From: an uncultured Alistipes sp.
Lineage (GTDB): Bacteria; Bacteroidota; Bacteroidia; Bacteroidales; Rikenellaceae
Assembly (NCBI GenBank): GCA_944326035.1
Contig: CALVCS010000010.1
Span: 1 to 64,000 of the forward strand
Direction: 5' to 3'
DNA length: 64,000 nt
How positions within the stretch are numbered: position 1 is the stretch's first letter; every line of letters begins with the position of its first letter. The translations under genes were made by a program, and so were the position numbers. Positions 26,631 to 35,281 of this stretch are shown one piece after another. The notes under the pieces were generated by a model, which had not been told where the DNA came from, made no database searches, and saw only the letters and a program-made list of their open reading frames with translations.

Positions 26631-27670
26631 GGCTCTACATCCACTTGCATTCCTTCACTCACTTTCTGATACCCTTCGCAGATCACCTGATCGCCTTCGG
26701 ACAAACCGCTCGTGATGATCAGGCCGGCATCGCTCAAGGCTCCGGTTTGTACGGGGGTACGGAGCGCCTTCCCCTGCTGGACTTTCCAGACGAAACGTTC
26801 GCCCGTTTCGGTCAGCTGTACGGCCCGATTGGGCAAGACGATCGCCGGTTGCGCTTCATCGCGCAGCAATTCCACCCGACAAACCATCCCCGGCATCAGG
26901 CTGCCCGAAGCATTGTTCAGGGGAATCCGTACTTCGTAGGTATGGGCGACCGGATCGGCTTCGATGCCCTTTTCGGCGATGCGTCCTTCGAACGTCTGGT
27001 TGTTCAGGGCGGCTACCGTAATGCGGGCCCGTGTTCCGGGACCTACCGCAGCGATCTCGTTTTCGGGAACCGGAACCCGCACCTTGACCGTCCCCGTTTT
27101 CAATAACGAGAGCACGGGTTGTCCCGGCATGACGTTTTCGCCCGCTTCGACTTGCCGACGACCGATGATACCGCTGAAGGGTGCGATCAGCCGACTGTCT
27201 TCCAGATTTTTGCGGGCGACCTGTTCCAGCGATTGAGCCTGTTGCAGTTTGGTCTGTGCCTCTACATACTGGATTTCGGGCAGACTCTGGTTATCGTAGA
27301 GCAATTGCAGTCGTTTCATGGCGTCTTCCGCCTGATGCAGCGAGGCCAAAGCCCCTTCGTGGATGCTTTGCAGATTCCGGGTGTCCAACGAAGCCAGCTC
27401 TGTGCCGGCGGTTACGCGCTCGCCCTCCCGGACGTCGATCTGCTCTACATGTCCCTGCACCGGAAAGCTGAGCGACGAGGCCGACTCCTCTTCGATCACC
27501 CCGATGTAATCGTGAGCCGTCGCTCGGGTATCGTGGGTGACCGTAAGCACTTTGACCGGAACGACCCTCTCTTTTTTCGCTGTTTGCGGCCCCGAAGAGC
27601 ATCCTCCGAGCACCCATACCCCTGCCAGCAACAGGCTGCAGCGGCATCCTACCCTGAATCTGTCTGTCAT
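26627..27670 (-). CDS. RND efflux periplasmic adaptor (MFP), lipoprotein
   Basis: Connects the pump to the TolC channel. From ATG 27670 it has 347 residues with a lipobox VLGGC, Cys24, so it is anchored in the inner membrane. The frame has an upstream TTG start, but only the ATG gives a proper signal peptide. Domains: barrel-sandwich half (SLSFPVQGHVEQIDVREGERVTAG), short coiled-coil hairpin rich in Q/L/E, second sandwich half (IAPFSGIIGRRQVEAGENV), beta-barrel, and membrane-proximal part. First gene of the operon; the divergent AraC regulator starts 160 bases away. Confidence 0.93.
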   Translation of the reverse strand: MTDRFRVGCRCSLLLAGVWVLGGCSSGPQTAKKERVVPVKVLTVTHDTRATAHDYIGVIEEESASSLSFPVQGHVEQIDVREGERVTAGTELASLDTRNLQSIHEGALASLHQAEDAMKRLQLLYDNQSLPEIQYVEAQTKLQQAQSLEQVARKNLEDSRLIAPFSGIIGRRQVEAGENVMPGQPVLSLLKTGTVKVRVPVPENEIAAVGPGTRARITVAALNNQTFEGRIAEKGIEADPVAHTYEVRIPLNNASGSLMPGMVCRVELLRDEAQPAIVLPNRAVQLTETGERFVWKVQQGKALRTPVQTGALSDAGLIITSGLSEGDQVICEGYQKVSEGMQVDVEP

Positions 27671-27753
27671 ATTCTCCACGTGTGTTAGTGATACGCTGCA
27701 AAGGTCTGCCAAAGATGCGGCTCCTTAAAGTCCCGGAGTCCGGGGGAAATGTC

Positions 27754-27779
27754 CGAAAAGTCGGAAAATTGACTTTTCG
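27754..27779. promoter_or_regulatory. inverted repeat in the efflux/AraC divergent region, candidate operator
   Basis: CGAAAAGTC (27754-27762) and its exact complement GACTTTTCG (27771-27779) with an 8-base spacer, in the 160-base gap between divergent genes. A second half-site-like GTCGGAAAA overlaps the spacer. Binding by the adjacent AraC protein is inferred from position. Confidence 0.45.
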
Positions 27780-27830
27780 TATCAATATACTACACTTTTA
27801 TGTTTAATTTTGGGTGTAAAACCGGAAAAT

Positions 27831-28715
27831 ATGGACAACGCAACCCTGACCGATGTTTCCCTGGCCCAGCTGAGACGATTTGCCGGCATGCCCGATGAAA
27901 ATCAAGACGAATTTCTGATCATCAACCAGATCCGTCAATCCGACCTGTTCTATTATCCGTGTCGTTTGGATGCGGTGGTGTTGGCCATGTGTCAACGAGG
28001 GAGCGCGATGGTCGAAATTAACCTGACGCGTTATGAGGTGACGAACGGCATCGGGATTATCAACCTGCCGGGAAACGTCATCCAAGTGACGCACGTGAGC
28101 GACGACTTCGAGGGCTATATAATTTTGATTTCGTTGGAGTTTCTGCGCAGCATACAGATCGATCTGAAGAATGTGCTGCCGCTGTATATGTACATTAAGA
28201 ATCATCCTTGTGTCTCGTTTCCGGCACGGGCCGTGGAAGAGATCAGCCGTTTTTATCATTTGCTGCAGCAGTGTGCCGACGATACCCGCAGCAAGCGGCG
28301 TACAGAGATCGTGAAAGGGATCATCTCGGCCTTGATTTACAAAATCTGCGACGAATTGGAGCGACTGACCCTGCCCTCCGAAGAGCTGGTGGGCAATCGA
28401 CGGGAGGCTCTTTTTGTTCACTTTCTCGATTTGTTGACGGAACACCATCGTCAACAGCGCAGTGTGGGGTTTTACGCCTCGCGTCTGCACATTACGCCCA
28501 AATATATGTCTTCGTTGATCAAAGAGGTGAGCGGACGCTCGGCGGCACAGTGGATCGACGACTATGTAATTCTCGAGGCAAAGTCGTTGTTGAAATATTC
28601 CGACCTGAGTATTCAGGAGATTGCCTATCGGCTCAATTTTTCCACCCAGTCGTTTTTCGGGAAATATTTTAAACAACACACCGGTATGTCACCCGGACAA
28701 TACAAAGCCCATTAA
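27831..28715 (+). CDS. AraC-family transcription regulator
   Basis: 294 residues from ATG 27831. The N-terminal sensing domain (about 1-165) is cupin-like, with no motif pointing to a particular ligand. The C-terminal part (about 190-294) is the double helix-turn-helix of the AraC family: FYASRLHITPKYMSSLIKEVSG and IQEIAYRLNFSTQSFFGKYFKQHTGMSPGQYK. It is transcribed away from the RND operon, the usual arrangement for a local regulator. Whether it activates or represses cannot be seen. Confidence 0.93.
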   Translation: MDNATLTDVSLAQLRRFAGMPDENQDEFLIINQIRQSDLFYYPCRLDAVVLAMCQRGSAMVEINLTRYEVTNGIGIINLPGNVIQVTHVSDDFEGYIILISLEFLRSIQIDLKNVLPLYMYIKNHPCVSFPARAVEEISRFYHLLQQCADDTRSKRRTEIVKGIISALIYKICDELERLTLPSEELVGNRREALFVHFLDLLTEHHRQQRSVGFYASRLHITPKYMSSLIKEVSGRSAAQWIDDYVILEAKSLLKYSDLSIQEIAYRLNFSTQSFFGKYFKQHTGMSPGQYKAH

Positions 28716-28794
28716 GGGGCAGGGTCGATCTGACGGAGGTGCGAGGCGTCGCGCGTGCCGCAACAACAACGGCCATACGTCACAGGGTGACCGT

Positions 28795-28828
28795 GGGCGG
28801 ATTGGGCGGATTGGGCGGATTGGGCGGA
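28795..28828. repeat. 9-base tandem repeat, nearly four units
   Basis: GGGCGGATT is repeated at 28795, 28804 and 28813, and a truncated fourth unit follows at 28822-28828. The copies are identical, so the array looks recent and could vary in number. It lies 80 bases after the AraC stop, in non-coding DNA. Confidence 0.9.
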
Positions 28829-28888
28829 GCCCTCGTGTGGAGACGGGGTCAGGACCCTGTAGTTCCCATGACTGCCATGACGATATGA

Positions 28889-28920
28889 AAAAACCCGGAC
28901 GAGTTCTCGTCCGGGTTTTT
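28889..28920. terminator. bidirectional terminator between araC-type gene and kduI
   Basis: A perfect 15-base stem (AAAAACCCGGACGAG at 28889-28903, complement at 28906-28920) with a 2-base loop on paper, A and T tracts on both flanks. It serves the converging AraC and uronate operons. Confidence 0.92.
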
Positions 28921-28943
28921 GAATGACAAGCGGATACGATCGA

Positions 28944-29864
28944 TTACCGCATTTCGGTATAGCTGATTTTGTCCATATCGCCATAGTCGAGGTTTTCACC
29001 GGCCATACCCCAGATAAACATATAGTTGCTGGTCCCTGCAGCGGCGTGGATCGACCATTCGGGCGACATGATGGCCTGTTCGTTTGCCAGCCATACCAGA
29101 CGTTCCTGTTGCGGTTCGCCCATCAGGTGGCAGATCATGTTGCCTTCCGGTACATTGAAATAGAAGTAGGCTTCGATACGACGATCATGGGTGTGAGCCG
29201 GCATGGTGTTCCAGACACTCCCCGGTTTCAGTTCGGTCAACCCCATCTGCAGTTGGCAAGGCCCTTCTTTCAGAACATTGCTGACAATCAGCTGGTTGAT
29301 CACACGGTCGTTGCTTTCTTCCATCTTGCCGGCCGGGAACGAGTTGGCTTTCAGCGAGCCTTTGGCCCCGTCGATGGTGATCAACTGGGTTTTATAGGCC
29401 GTGTGAGCCGTAGCCGAGTTGAGATAGAATTTGGCCGGTTTTGCGGGATCGACGCTTTTGAAGGTGACTTTTTCGTTGCCACGACCGACATACAGCGCTT
29501 CCTTGAATTTCAGGGTGTACTCTTTCCCGTCGACCGTAACGATCCCGTCTCCCCCGATGTTGATGACGCCCAGTTCGCGGCGTTCCAGGAAGTAGTTGGC
29601 TTTCAACGGTTCGATGGTTTCCAGCACCAGCTCTTTCTGAACGGGCATCGCCCCGCCGAAGATAAAGCGGTCGTACATCGAATAGGTCAGGTTGATCTGG
29701 TCGGCGACCATGACCTTCGGCATCATGAAGCTGCTGCGCAGACGTTCGGTGTCATAGGTCTTCACGTCTTGAGGATGGCAGGCACGCTGGATGGTGTAGT
29801 TTACCTGAGCGCCGGCACTTAACGTGGCCAGGCTCAACATCATTCCAATTACGATTTTTTTCAT
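28944..29864 (-). CDS. kduI: 5-dehydro-4-deoxy-D-glucuronate isomerase with a signal peptide
   Basis: Isomerises 5-keto-4-deoxyuronate, from unsaturated uronic acids, to 3-deoxy-D-glycero-2,5-hexodiulosonate. The complete KduI domain starts near residue 24. All four metal ligands are kept: His224, His226, Glu231, His273, with the spacing (2, 5, 42) of the E. coli enzyme. Ahead of it is an added N-terminus [19 protein letters not shown] followed by Q: two lysines, a hydrophobic core and an AGA cleavage site, that is, a standard signal peptide. No internal Met gives a full-length cytoplasmic form. E. coli KduI is cytoplasmic and about 278 residues, so export of this 306-residue form is unusual. 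It is the last gene of the operon, 19 bases after the IIC gene. Function confident; location inferred. Confidence 0.93.
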   Translation of the reverse strand: MKKIVIGMMLSLATLSAGAQVNYTIQRACHPQDVKTYDTERLRSSFMMPKVMVADQINLTYSMYDRFIFGGAMPVQKELVLETIEPLKANYFLERRELGVINIGGDGIVTVDGKEYTLKFKEALYVGRGNEKVTFKSVDPAKPAKFYLNSATAHTAYKTQLITIDGAKGSLKANSFPAGKMEESNDRVINQLIVSNVLKEGPCQLQMGLTELKPGSVWNTMPAHTHDRRIEAYFYFNVPEGNMICHLMGEPQQERLVWLANEQAIMSPEWSIHAAAGTSNYMFIWGMAGENLDYGDMDKISYTEMR

Positions 29865-29883
29865 CTTTGTCAGTTTTTGTCAG

Positions 29884-31302
29884 TTATTGTTTGGATTCGG
29901 TTTCCGGGGTGGTGGTTTCGGAGGCCTGGATTGCGTCGTCGCGGCCGCTCTGTTTGAGGATAGCGCGGCGGTTGTACAACATCAATCCCAGGGTTCCCAG
30001 TACCAGAATGGCAGGGCCGACGTATTTGAGGCTCACGGTCAGGTGGTAGATCACCCACGTAAACGGACTAGAGGCAAAGTCGAGGGCGGCCGCTTCGCTA
30101 AATCCGTCCGGAATGCGGGCCGCTTGATCGCCGGTCAGCGCATAGACGTCTTGAGCGGCTTGAGAGAAGATCGGGGCCAGATTGGTTACGATGTAGACGC
30201 CGATCACCAGTACAACCAGACCCACGATAAAGGTTTTGAAGACGTTCCCTTTGGTGATTGGCAGCACCAGCGGGAACAGGTAGAACATCCCGGCCAGGGA
30301 GGCCAGCGGCAGGAATTCGTTCCCCGGCAGCACGACGGATAGCAGGATGATCACCGGAATCAGCAGCAGCGATACGACCAGGGTGGCCGGGTGGCCGATG
30401 ACCAGGGCGGGACTCATCCCGATGTTCAGGCCGGCACTCTTCTTGAATTTACGGGCGATCAGCGATTTCGTGGCATCCGAAATCGGCATCAACCCTTCGA
30501 TGAAGAGACCTGTGATACGAGGGATCAGCTCCATGACGGCTCCCATCTGTACCCCCAGCATCAGAATTTTCGGTATTTCGTAGCGGGCCAGAATGCCAAT
30601 GACGCAACCGATCACAACCCCCAGGAACAGTGGTTCGCCCAACAGACCGAATTTCTTTTTCATGCCTTCCGAGTCGATGTTGATTTTGTTGACGCCGGGA
30701 ATCTTGTCCAGCCCTTTATTGATGGCCCAGGCGAAGGGAACGAAGCCGGCGCAGAAGGGTTGGGGAATCGAAATCCCATCCATATTGGCGTAGAACTTCT
30801 GGAATTTCGGGGCCATGATATCGGCGATAATCAGGGTAATGATGTAGCAGATGATGGCGGCGAAGAAGCCCCACAACAGGCTGTCGGTGGCAAAATAGGC
30901 CAATGCCCCGATGAAGGCGAAGTGCCAATAGTTCCACAGGTCGATGTTGACGGTTTTGGTCGTACGAGTGAGCAGCATCAGCAGGTTAACGCCCAGGCAG
31001 ACCGGAATAATCAGGGCTCCGACCGAGGTGTTGTAGGCGATGCTGGCGGCAGCGGGCCAACCCATGTCGAAGACCTTGAGTTGCAGGTCATAGATGTCGA
31101 CCACGGTGTTCAGGGCCGGGCCCAACGCGCTGGTCAACAGGGCGGTGACGATGGACAAACCGACGAACCCTACCCCGACGAGCAGACCGCTTTTGACGGC
31201 TTTGCCGAATTTGATGCCGATGCATACGCCCAGAATCGTGAAGATAATAGGCATCATCACCGGCGCTCCCAAGCCGACGATATAACCGAAAATTTCTTTC
31301 AT
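29884..31302 (-). CDS. orphan PTS galactitol-type IIC membrane transporter
   Basis: 472 residues, about ten or more hydrophobic segments, resembling the GatC (galactitol) branch of PTS EIIC proteins (IIFTILGVCIGIKFGKAVKSGL, the GISIPQPFCAGFVPFAWAIN and PISDATKSLIARKFK segments). A PTS sugar channel normally needs IIB to phosphorylate the imported sugar; no IIA, IIB, EI or HPr gene is present in the window. The hydrophilic C-terminal tail (about 25 residues, rich in E, T, S) carries no IIB domain. It lies between KDPG aldolase and the exported KduI, with short gaps, so the likely cargo is a keto-deoxyuronate or related acid. Uptake without phosphorylation is inferred. Confidence 0.88.
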   Translation of the reverse strand: MKEIFGYIVGLGAPVMMPIIFTILGVCIGIKFGKAVKSGLLVGVGFVGLSIVTALLTSALGPALNTVVDIYDLQLKVFDMGWPAAASIAYNTSVGALIIPVCLGVNLLMLLTRTTKTVNIDLWNYWHFAFIGALAYFATDSLLWGFFAAIICYIITLIIADIMAPKFQKFYANMDGISIPQPFCAGFVPFAWAINKGLDKIPGVNKINIDSEGMKKKFGLLGEPLFLGVVIGCVIGILARYEIPKILMLGVQMGAVMELIPRITGLFIEGLMPISDATKSLIARKFKKSAGLNIGMSPALVIGHPATLVVSLLLIPVIILLSVVLPGNEFLPLASLAGMFYLFPLVLPITKGNVFKTFIVGLVVLVIGVYIVTNLAPIFSQAAQDVYALTGDQAARIPDGFSEAAALDFASSPFTWVIYHLTVSLKYVGPAILVLGTLGLMLYNRRAILKQSGRDDAIQASETTTPETESKQ

Positions 31303-31332
31303 GCTAATGGTTTAAAAGGTTAATATTTTAGT

Positions 31333-31363
31333 CCCCGGGAGGGCGGCAAAGCTACTCCCGGGG
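31333..31363 (-). terminator. GC-rich hairpin between kdgA-like and IIC genes
   Basis: CCCCGGGAG (31333-31341) pairs with CTCCCGGGG (31355-31363) in the 72-base gap. No U run follows on the minus strand, so a partial terminator or RNA-stabilising hairpin inside the operon is as likely as full termination. Confidence 0.45.
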
Positions 31364-31374
31364 GAAAGGTTCCG

Positions 31375-32049
31375 CTATTTTTGGCGGTATTTGGCGATGA
31401 TGGCCAAGGCTTCGCGGCACTTGTCGGCGATGGCCGGCCAGTTTTTGTCGGCGATGACACTCGACGGGAAGAGTTTCGATCCCATTCCGACGCAGGTAAC
31501 ACCGGCTTTCACCCAGCCCGACAGATTTTCTTCGGTGGGTTCTACGGCCCCGGTGACCATCAACATCGACCAGGGCATCGGAGCCATCACGTTCTTGACG
31601 AACGAAGGACCGCCGACGTTGCCGGCCGGGAAGATCTTGCAGATGTCGCAACCGGCTTCCTGAGCGAAACCGATTTCGCTGACCGAACCGCAGCCGGGGG
31701 TATAGGGGATCAGACGGCGGTTGCAGACCTTGGCCACATCGGGGTTAAACAGCGGGCTGACGATAAAGTTGGCGCCCAATTGGATATAGAGCGATGCGGT
31801 GCCGGCATCGATGACCGTCCCGGCGCCCAGAATCATGTCGGGGCATTCGACGGCGGCGAATTTGATCAATTCGGTGAATACTTCGTGTGCCAGGTCACCG
31901 CGGTTGGTGAATTCGAAGGCTCGAACGCCGCCGATATAGCAGGCTTTCAGGACCTGTTTGGCCACTTCGACATCTTTGTGGTAGAAAACGGGAACCATCC
32001 CCGTGGAGGCCATTGCGTTGATGACCTGTGTTTTGGTGAACTTTGCCAT
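31375..32049 (-). CDS. 2-dehydro-3-deoxy-phosphogluconate (KDPG) aldolase
   Basis: Splits KDPG into pyruvate and glyceraldehyde 3-phosphate, the last step of uronate breakdown in the cytoplasm. 224 residues, typical class I aldolase barrel: Schiff-base Lys138 in the [14 protein letters not shown] motif, catalytic Glu46 in FEFTNRG, and the GAGTV and SPLFNP loops. The family often also cleaves 4-hydroxy-2-oxoglutarate. It lies downstream of the KDG kinase after a 316-base gap that holds a palindrome, so it may have its own regulated promoter. Confidence 0.95.
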   Translation of the reverse strand: MAKFTKTQVINAMASTGMVPVFYHKDVEVAKQVLKACYIGGVRAFEFTNRGDLAHEVFTELIKFAAVECPDMILGAGTVIDAGTASLYIQLGANFIVSPLFNPDVAKVCNRRLIPYTPGCGSVSEIGFAQEAGCDICKIFPAGNVGGPSFVKNVMAPMPWSMLMVTGAVEPTEENLSGWVKAGVTCVGMGSKLFPSSVIADKNWPAIADKCREALAIIAKYRQK

Positions 32050-32365
32050 GATTGTTTGGTTTAGCGGAGGGTACGTTTCGTGAGAAACGGCCCCTCCATC
32101 GTTCGAAGCTTTTCGATCGAAAAGCTCGGGCTCGGGGGCGTTTGCCGGCGATGCTCTCCCGGACTTGAGGGCCGGGGGATGGAGCGTGCCTCGGTGGGGC
32201 GATCACTCCGTCCGAAAAGTCCGCTTTCCCGATTCGGGGTTTCTGGAGCCGCACAGCGGTCAGCCTTCCCTACGGCGAAACTTCCGCGATCGAAACTTCT
32301 GTTAAAGTGTTAAACATGCAACGAAAGGAGCGCTCGGGAGGGAGCCCTCCTTTCGGGATGGATGA
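32050..32365. other. intergenic region upstream of the aldolase
   Basis: No gene seen. It contains a 20-base palindrome (32107-32126), a 9-base direct repeat CGAAACTTC at 32276-32284 and 32291-32299 (15-base period), and a CGAAAGGAG/CTCCTTTCG stem just after the kinase stop. It may contain both the end of the kinase transcript and a promoter for the downstream genes. Confidence 0.5.
32107..32126. promoter_or_regulatory. 20-base perfect palindrome upstream of the KDPG aldolase gene
   Basis: AGCTTTTCGATCGAAAAGCT is self-complementary over all 20 bases, 57 bases upstream of the aldolase ATG. This is the form of a dimeric repressor site; as RNA it would be a weak hairpin with no loop. No regulator gene lies in the block. 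Confidence 0.5.
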
Positions 32366-33406
32366 TTAGCGGGATACACGGCCCGAACCGTCGCCTTTCA
32401 TCAGGTTTTCCACTTCGGAGACCGTGACCATGTTGAAGTCTCCGTAGATGGTGTGTTTCAGGCAGGAAGCGGCTACGGCGAAATTCAGAGCCTTCTGGTC
32501 GTCACCCGTGTAGGTCAGCAGCCCGTAGATCAGACCACCCATGAACGAGTCTCCGCCGCCGACCCGGTCCACGATGTGGGTGATGTCGTACGAAGGCGAC
32601 TGGAAGAGCTGTTTCCCATCCCACAGTACACCGGCCCAGGTGTTGTGGTTGGCATTGATCGATCCGCGCAGGGTGATGATGACCTTCTTGGCACGGGGGA
32701 AACGTTGCATCAGCTGTTTGCAAACCGATTCGAATTCGGCTGCCGCTACATGGCCGCCCGTAGCCGTTACATCGAAACCTTCGGGTTTGATACCGAAGAC
32801 CTTTTCGGCGTCTTCTTCATTCCCCAGAATGATATCGCAGCCTTCGACCAGTGCCGGCATGATTTCTGAAGCGGTCTTGCCGTATTTCCACAGGTTTTTG
32901 CGGTAGTTGAGGTCGGTCGATACCGTGATGCCCATTTTGTTGGCGGTTTTGATCGCTTCCAGGCAGGCGTCGGCGGCACCCTGGCTCAAAGCCGGCGTAA
33001 TGCCCGTCCAGTGGAACCAGTCGGCTCCTTGCAGCACTTCTTCCCAATTGATCATGCCCGGTTGGATGTCGGCGATGGCCGAGTGTGCCCGGTCATAAAC
33101 CACTTTGCTGGCGCGGGCGACAGCCCCCGTTTCCAGAAAATAGATGCCGAGACGATCCCCGCCATAAATGACGTGCGAGGTGCCGACCCCATATTTGTGC
33201 AGCTCTTTGAGGCAGCTGTCGGCGATGTCGTTTTTCGGAACGCGGGTAACGAATTCGGGGTGGAGGCCGTAATTGGCCAGCGATACGGCCACATTGGCTT
33301 CTCCTCCGCCGAAAGTGGCGGTGAACTCTTTGGCTTGACTGAATCGCAAGTAGCCCGGGGTAGCCAGACGTAACATGATCTCCCCGAAGGTAACAACTTT
33401 TTTCAT
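32366..33406 (-). CDS. 2-keto-3-deoxygluconate (KDG) kinase, PfkB family
   Basis: Phosphorylates KDG to KDPG. 346 residues with PfkB signatures: FGEIMLRL start, the GGGEANVAVSLANYG sugar-binding segment near residue 33, and the anion hole/catalytic DRVGGGDSFMGG with Asp286. PfkB members share their fold, so the substrate is taken from context (KDPG aldolase, uronate isomerase, KduI). A small domain insertion after residue 210 (GFDVTATGGHV) is typical of this Bacteroidales type. Confidence 0.9.
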   Translation of the reverse strand: MKKVVTFGEIMLRLATPGYLRFSQAKEFTATFGGGEANVAVSLANYGLHPEFVTRVPKNDIADSCLKELHKYGVGTSHVIYGGDRLGIYFLETGAVARASKVVYDRAHSAIADIQPGMINWEEVLQGADWFHWTGITPALSQGAADACLEAIKTANKMGITVSTDLNYRKNLWKYGKTASEIMPALVEGCDIILGNEEDAEKVFGIKPEGFDVTATGGHVAAAEFESVCKQLMQRFPRAKKVIITLRGSINANHNTWAGVLWDGKQLFQSPSYDITHIVDRVGGGDSFMGGLIYGLLTYTGDDQKALNFAVAASCLKHTIYGDFNMVTVSEVENLMKGDGSGRVSR

Positions 33407-33459
33407 TTTTAGTGTTGGTTAACTATTTGTACAACTTATTGTGATTTATTCTATTCACG

Positions 33460-33810
33460 TTATTGGGCTTGTTTTTTCCGTCTTGGTAACGTCCGTTTTC
33501 CCTCCCGGGCCATTTGGTCGGCATAGGCCTCTGCTCCCCTCTCTCGAAGAAGCCGGAGGCAGGACGCCCGATCCGAATTCAACCAGAAACCGATGACACG
33601 AGATGCGAAATTATTGAATTTCTTGCAATGCGACAACTCTTCGGGGCATTCGGCGCAGCTGAAAAACGCTTTTTGGCGATTGCATGTCCGGATGTTGCAC
33701 CAGGTGGCCTTCGTGTTTTCCCGACAACTGGGACATTTCCCGTGGATATATTTGCGGCAGCTTCCGCAGTATAGCCCACAAAAGGCGATCAAATGCTGAT
33801 TCCCCTGCAT
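33460..33810 (-). CDS. DUF3795 cysteine-rich protein
   Basis: 116 residues with ten cysteines in the first 62 (11, 15, 18, 26, 29, 38, 43, 52, 55, 62), mostly in CxxC and CxxxC pairs, which suggests binding of zinc or an Fe-S cluster. The opening FCGLYCGSC is the DUF3795 signature. Function unknown. The gene lies 12 bases after uxaC and 53 bases before the KDG kinase on the same strand, so it is likely co-transcribed with the uronate genes; a link to the pathway is only positional. Confidence 0.88.
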   Translation of the reverse strand: MQGNQHLIAFCGLYCGSCRKYIHGKCPSCRENTKATWCNIRTCNRQKAFFSCAECPEELSHCKKFNNFASRVIGFWLNSDRASCLRLLRERGAEAYADQMAREGKRTLPRRKKQAQ

Positions 33811-33822
33811 TTTCTGTCGGGA

Positions 33823-35226
33823 TTAAAAGCCGAAATAGTTTCGGGCGTTACCGTGTGAAATGTCTTCAACCATCTGACCGATAAAATCCAGTTCGCTGGC
33901 GGGCAGTTTTCCGTTGTCCACCTCTTCGCCCAGCAGGTTGCACAAAATCCGGCGGAAATATTCGTGACGCGGATAGGAGAGAAAACTCCGGGAATCGGTC
34001 AACATGCCGACGAATCGACTCAACAAACCCAGGGACGACAAGGTGTTGAGTTGTTTGCGCATGCCGTCCTCCTGATCGAGAAACCACCAGGCGGCGCCGA
34101 ATTGGATCTTCCCCGGGACCGGGGCTTCGTTGAAGGTATAGGCCATGGCGCAAAGCACCTCGTTATCTTTGGGATTGAGGTTGTAGAGAATCGTTTTGGG
34201 CAGGCAGTTATGGCGCGCCAGTCGGTCCAGGAAAAGATGACCGGCCCGGGCGACAGGCAGATCGCCGATGGCATCGAAGCCTGTGTCGGGTCCCAGTTGC
34301 CGGAACATCCGGCTGTTGTTGTTGCGCAGGGGCCCGATGTGGAATTGTTGGGCCCATCCCTTTTCGTAATCCATCACGGCCAGATCGTACAGCAGTCCGC
34401 AGAGATATTTTTCTCGCTCTTCCGCCGTGGGACGTTCGCCTCGACGCACTTTGGCGAAAATCTGCATCAGATCGGTTTCGTTATAGTGGGCCGCCGGGAA
34501 GGTGTCCAGTCCGTGGTCGGAGAGGCGACAACCCATCTGGGCAAAGTAGTCGTGGCGTTTGTGCAGGGCATCCAGCAGCTCTTCGTAGGTGCCGATACTC
34601 AGGTCGGAGGCCTCTTCCAGTGCATCGATATAGGCATTGTAGCGTTGCGGATCCTCGATTCCCATCAACCGATCGGGCCGCCAGGCCGGCAATACCCGGA
34701 TTTCAAACCCCTCTTCCTGCAATTGACGGTGGTATTCCAAGGAGTCGATCGGATCGTCGGTCGTACAGACGACCTCCACATGGCACCGTTTCAGCAAGGC
34801 GCGGGCGCGGAATTCAGGGGTGGCCAGTTTGGCGTTGCAGGCATCGTAGATCTCCCGGGCGGTTCGGGGATTTAGCACGGTATCGATGCCGAAAATCCGG
34901 GCGAGCTCCAGGTGTGTCCAGTGGTAGAGCGGATTGCGCATGGCGTGTTGCAGCGTGTCGGCCCATTTTTCGAATTTTTCATAATCGGAAGCCTCTCCGG
35001 TGATGTATTTCTCCTCGACGCCATTGCCGCGCATGGCCCGCCATTTGTAGTGGTCGCCCCCTAGCCAGGCTTCGGTGATGCTCGAAAAGGCATGGTTTTC
35101 GGCGATCATGCGGGGGTCCAGATGGCAGTGGTAGTCGATGATGGGCATGCGGGCGGCATGTTCGTGATACAACCGACGGGCCGTATCGCCCATAAGCATA
35201 AAATCTTTGCCGATAAACGGGCTCAT
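33823..35226 (-). CDS. uxaC: uronate isomerase
   Basis: Converts D-glucuronate to fructuronate and D-galacturonate to tagaturonate. 467 residues from ATG 35226, the family length; an upstream in-frame start would add 59 residues without family sequence and lies upstream of the putative -7 element at 35274-35281. Amidohydrolase-fold metal motif DYHCHLDP near residue 30, then the family segments ITEAWLGGDHYKWRAMR, CTTDDPIDSLEYH and QFHIGPLRNNNSRMF. It heads the minus-strand uronate block. The following reductases and dehydratases (UxaB/UxuB, UxaA/UxuA) are not in the window. Confidence 0.95.
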   Translation of the reverse strand: MSPFIGKDFMLMGDTARRLYHEHAARMPIIDYHCHLDPRMIAENHAFSSITEAWLGGDHYKWRAMRGNGVEEKYITGEASDYEKFEKWADTLQHAMRNPLYHWTHLELARIFGIDTVLNPRTAREIYDACNAKLATPEFRARALLKRCHVEVVCTTDDPIDSLEYHRQLQEEGFEIRVLPAWRPDRLMGIEDPQRYNAYIDALEEASDLSIGTYEELLDALHKRHDYFAQMGCRLSDHGLDTFPAAHYNETDLMQIFAKVRRGERPTAEEREKYLCGLLYDLAVMDYEKGWAQQFHIGPLRNNNSRMFRQLGPDTGFDAIGDLPVARAGHLFLDRLARHNCLPKTILYNLNPKDNEVLCAMAYTFNEAPVPGKIQFGAAWWFLDQEDGMRKQLNTLSSLGLLSRFVGMLTDSRSFLSYPRHEYFRRILCNLLGEEVDNGKLPASELDFIGQMVEDISHGNARNYFGF

Positions 35227-35273
35227 ACGCAGAGGTTTTAAAAGATCAATGGCCGAAAGGCCCAAACTGAGTT

Positions 35274-35281
35274 CAAAAATA
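35274..35281 (-). promoter_or_regulatory. -7 element of the uxaC promoter
   Basis: TATTTTTG on the minus strand matches TAnnTTTG, 48 bases upstream of the uxaC ATG. No clear -33 box. It would drive the uronate block. Confidence 0.45.
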
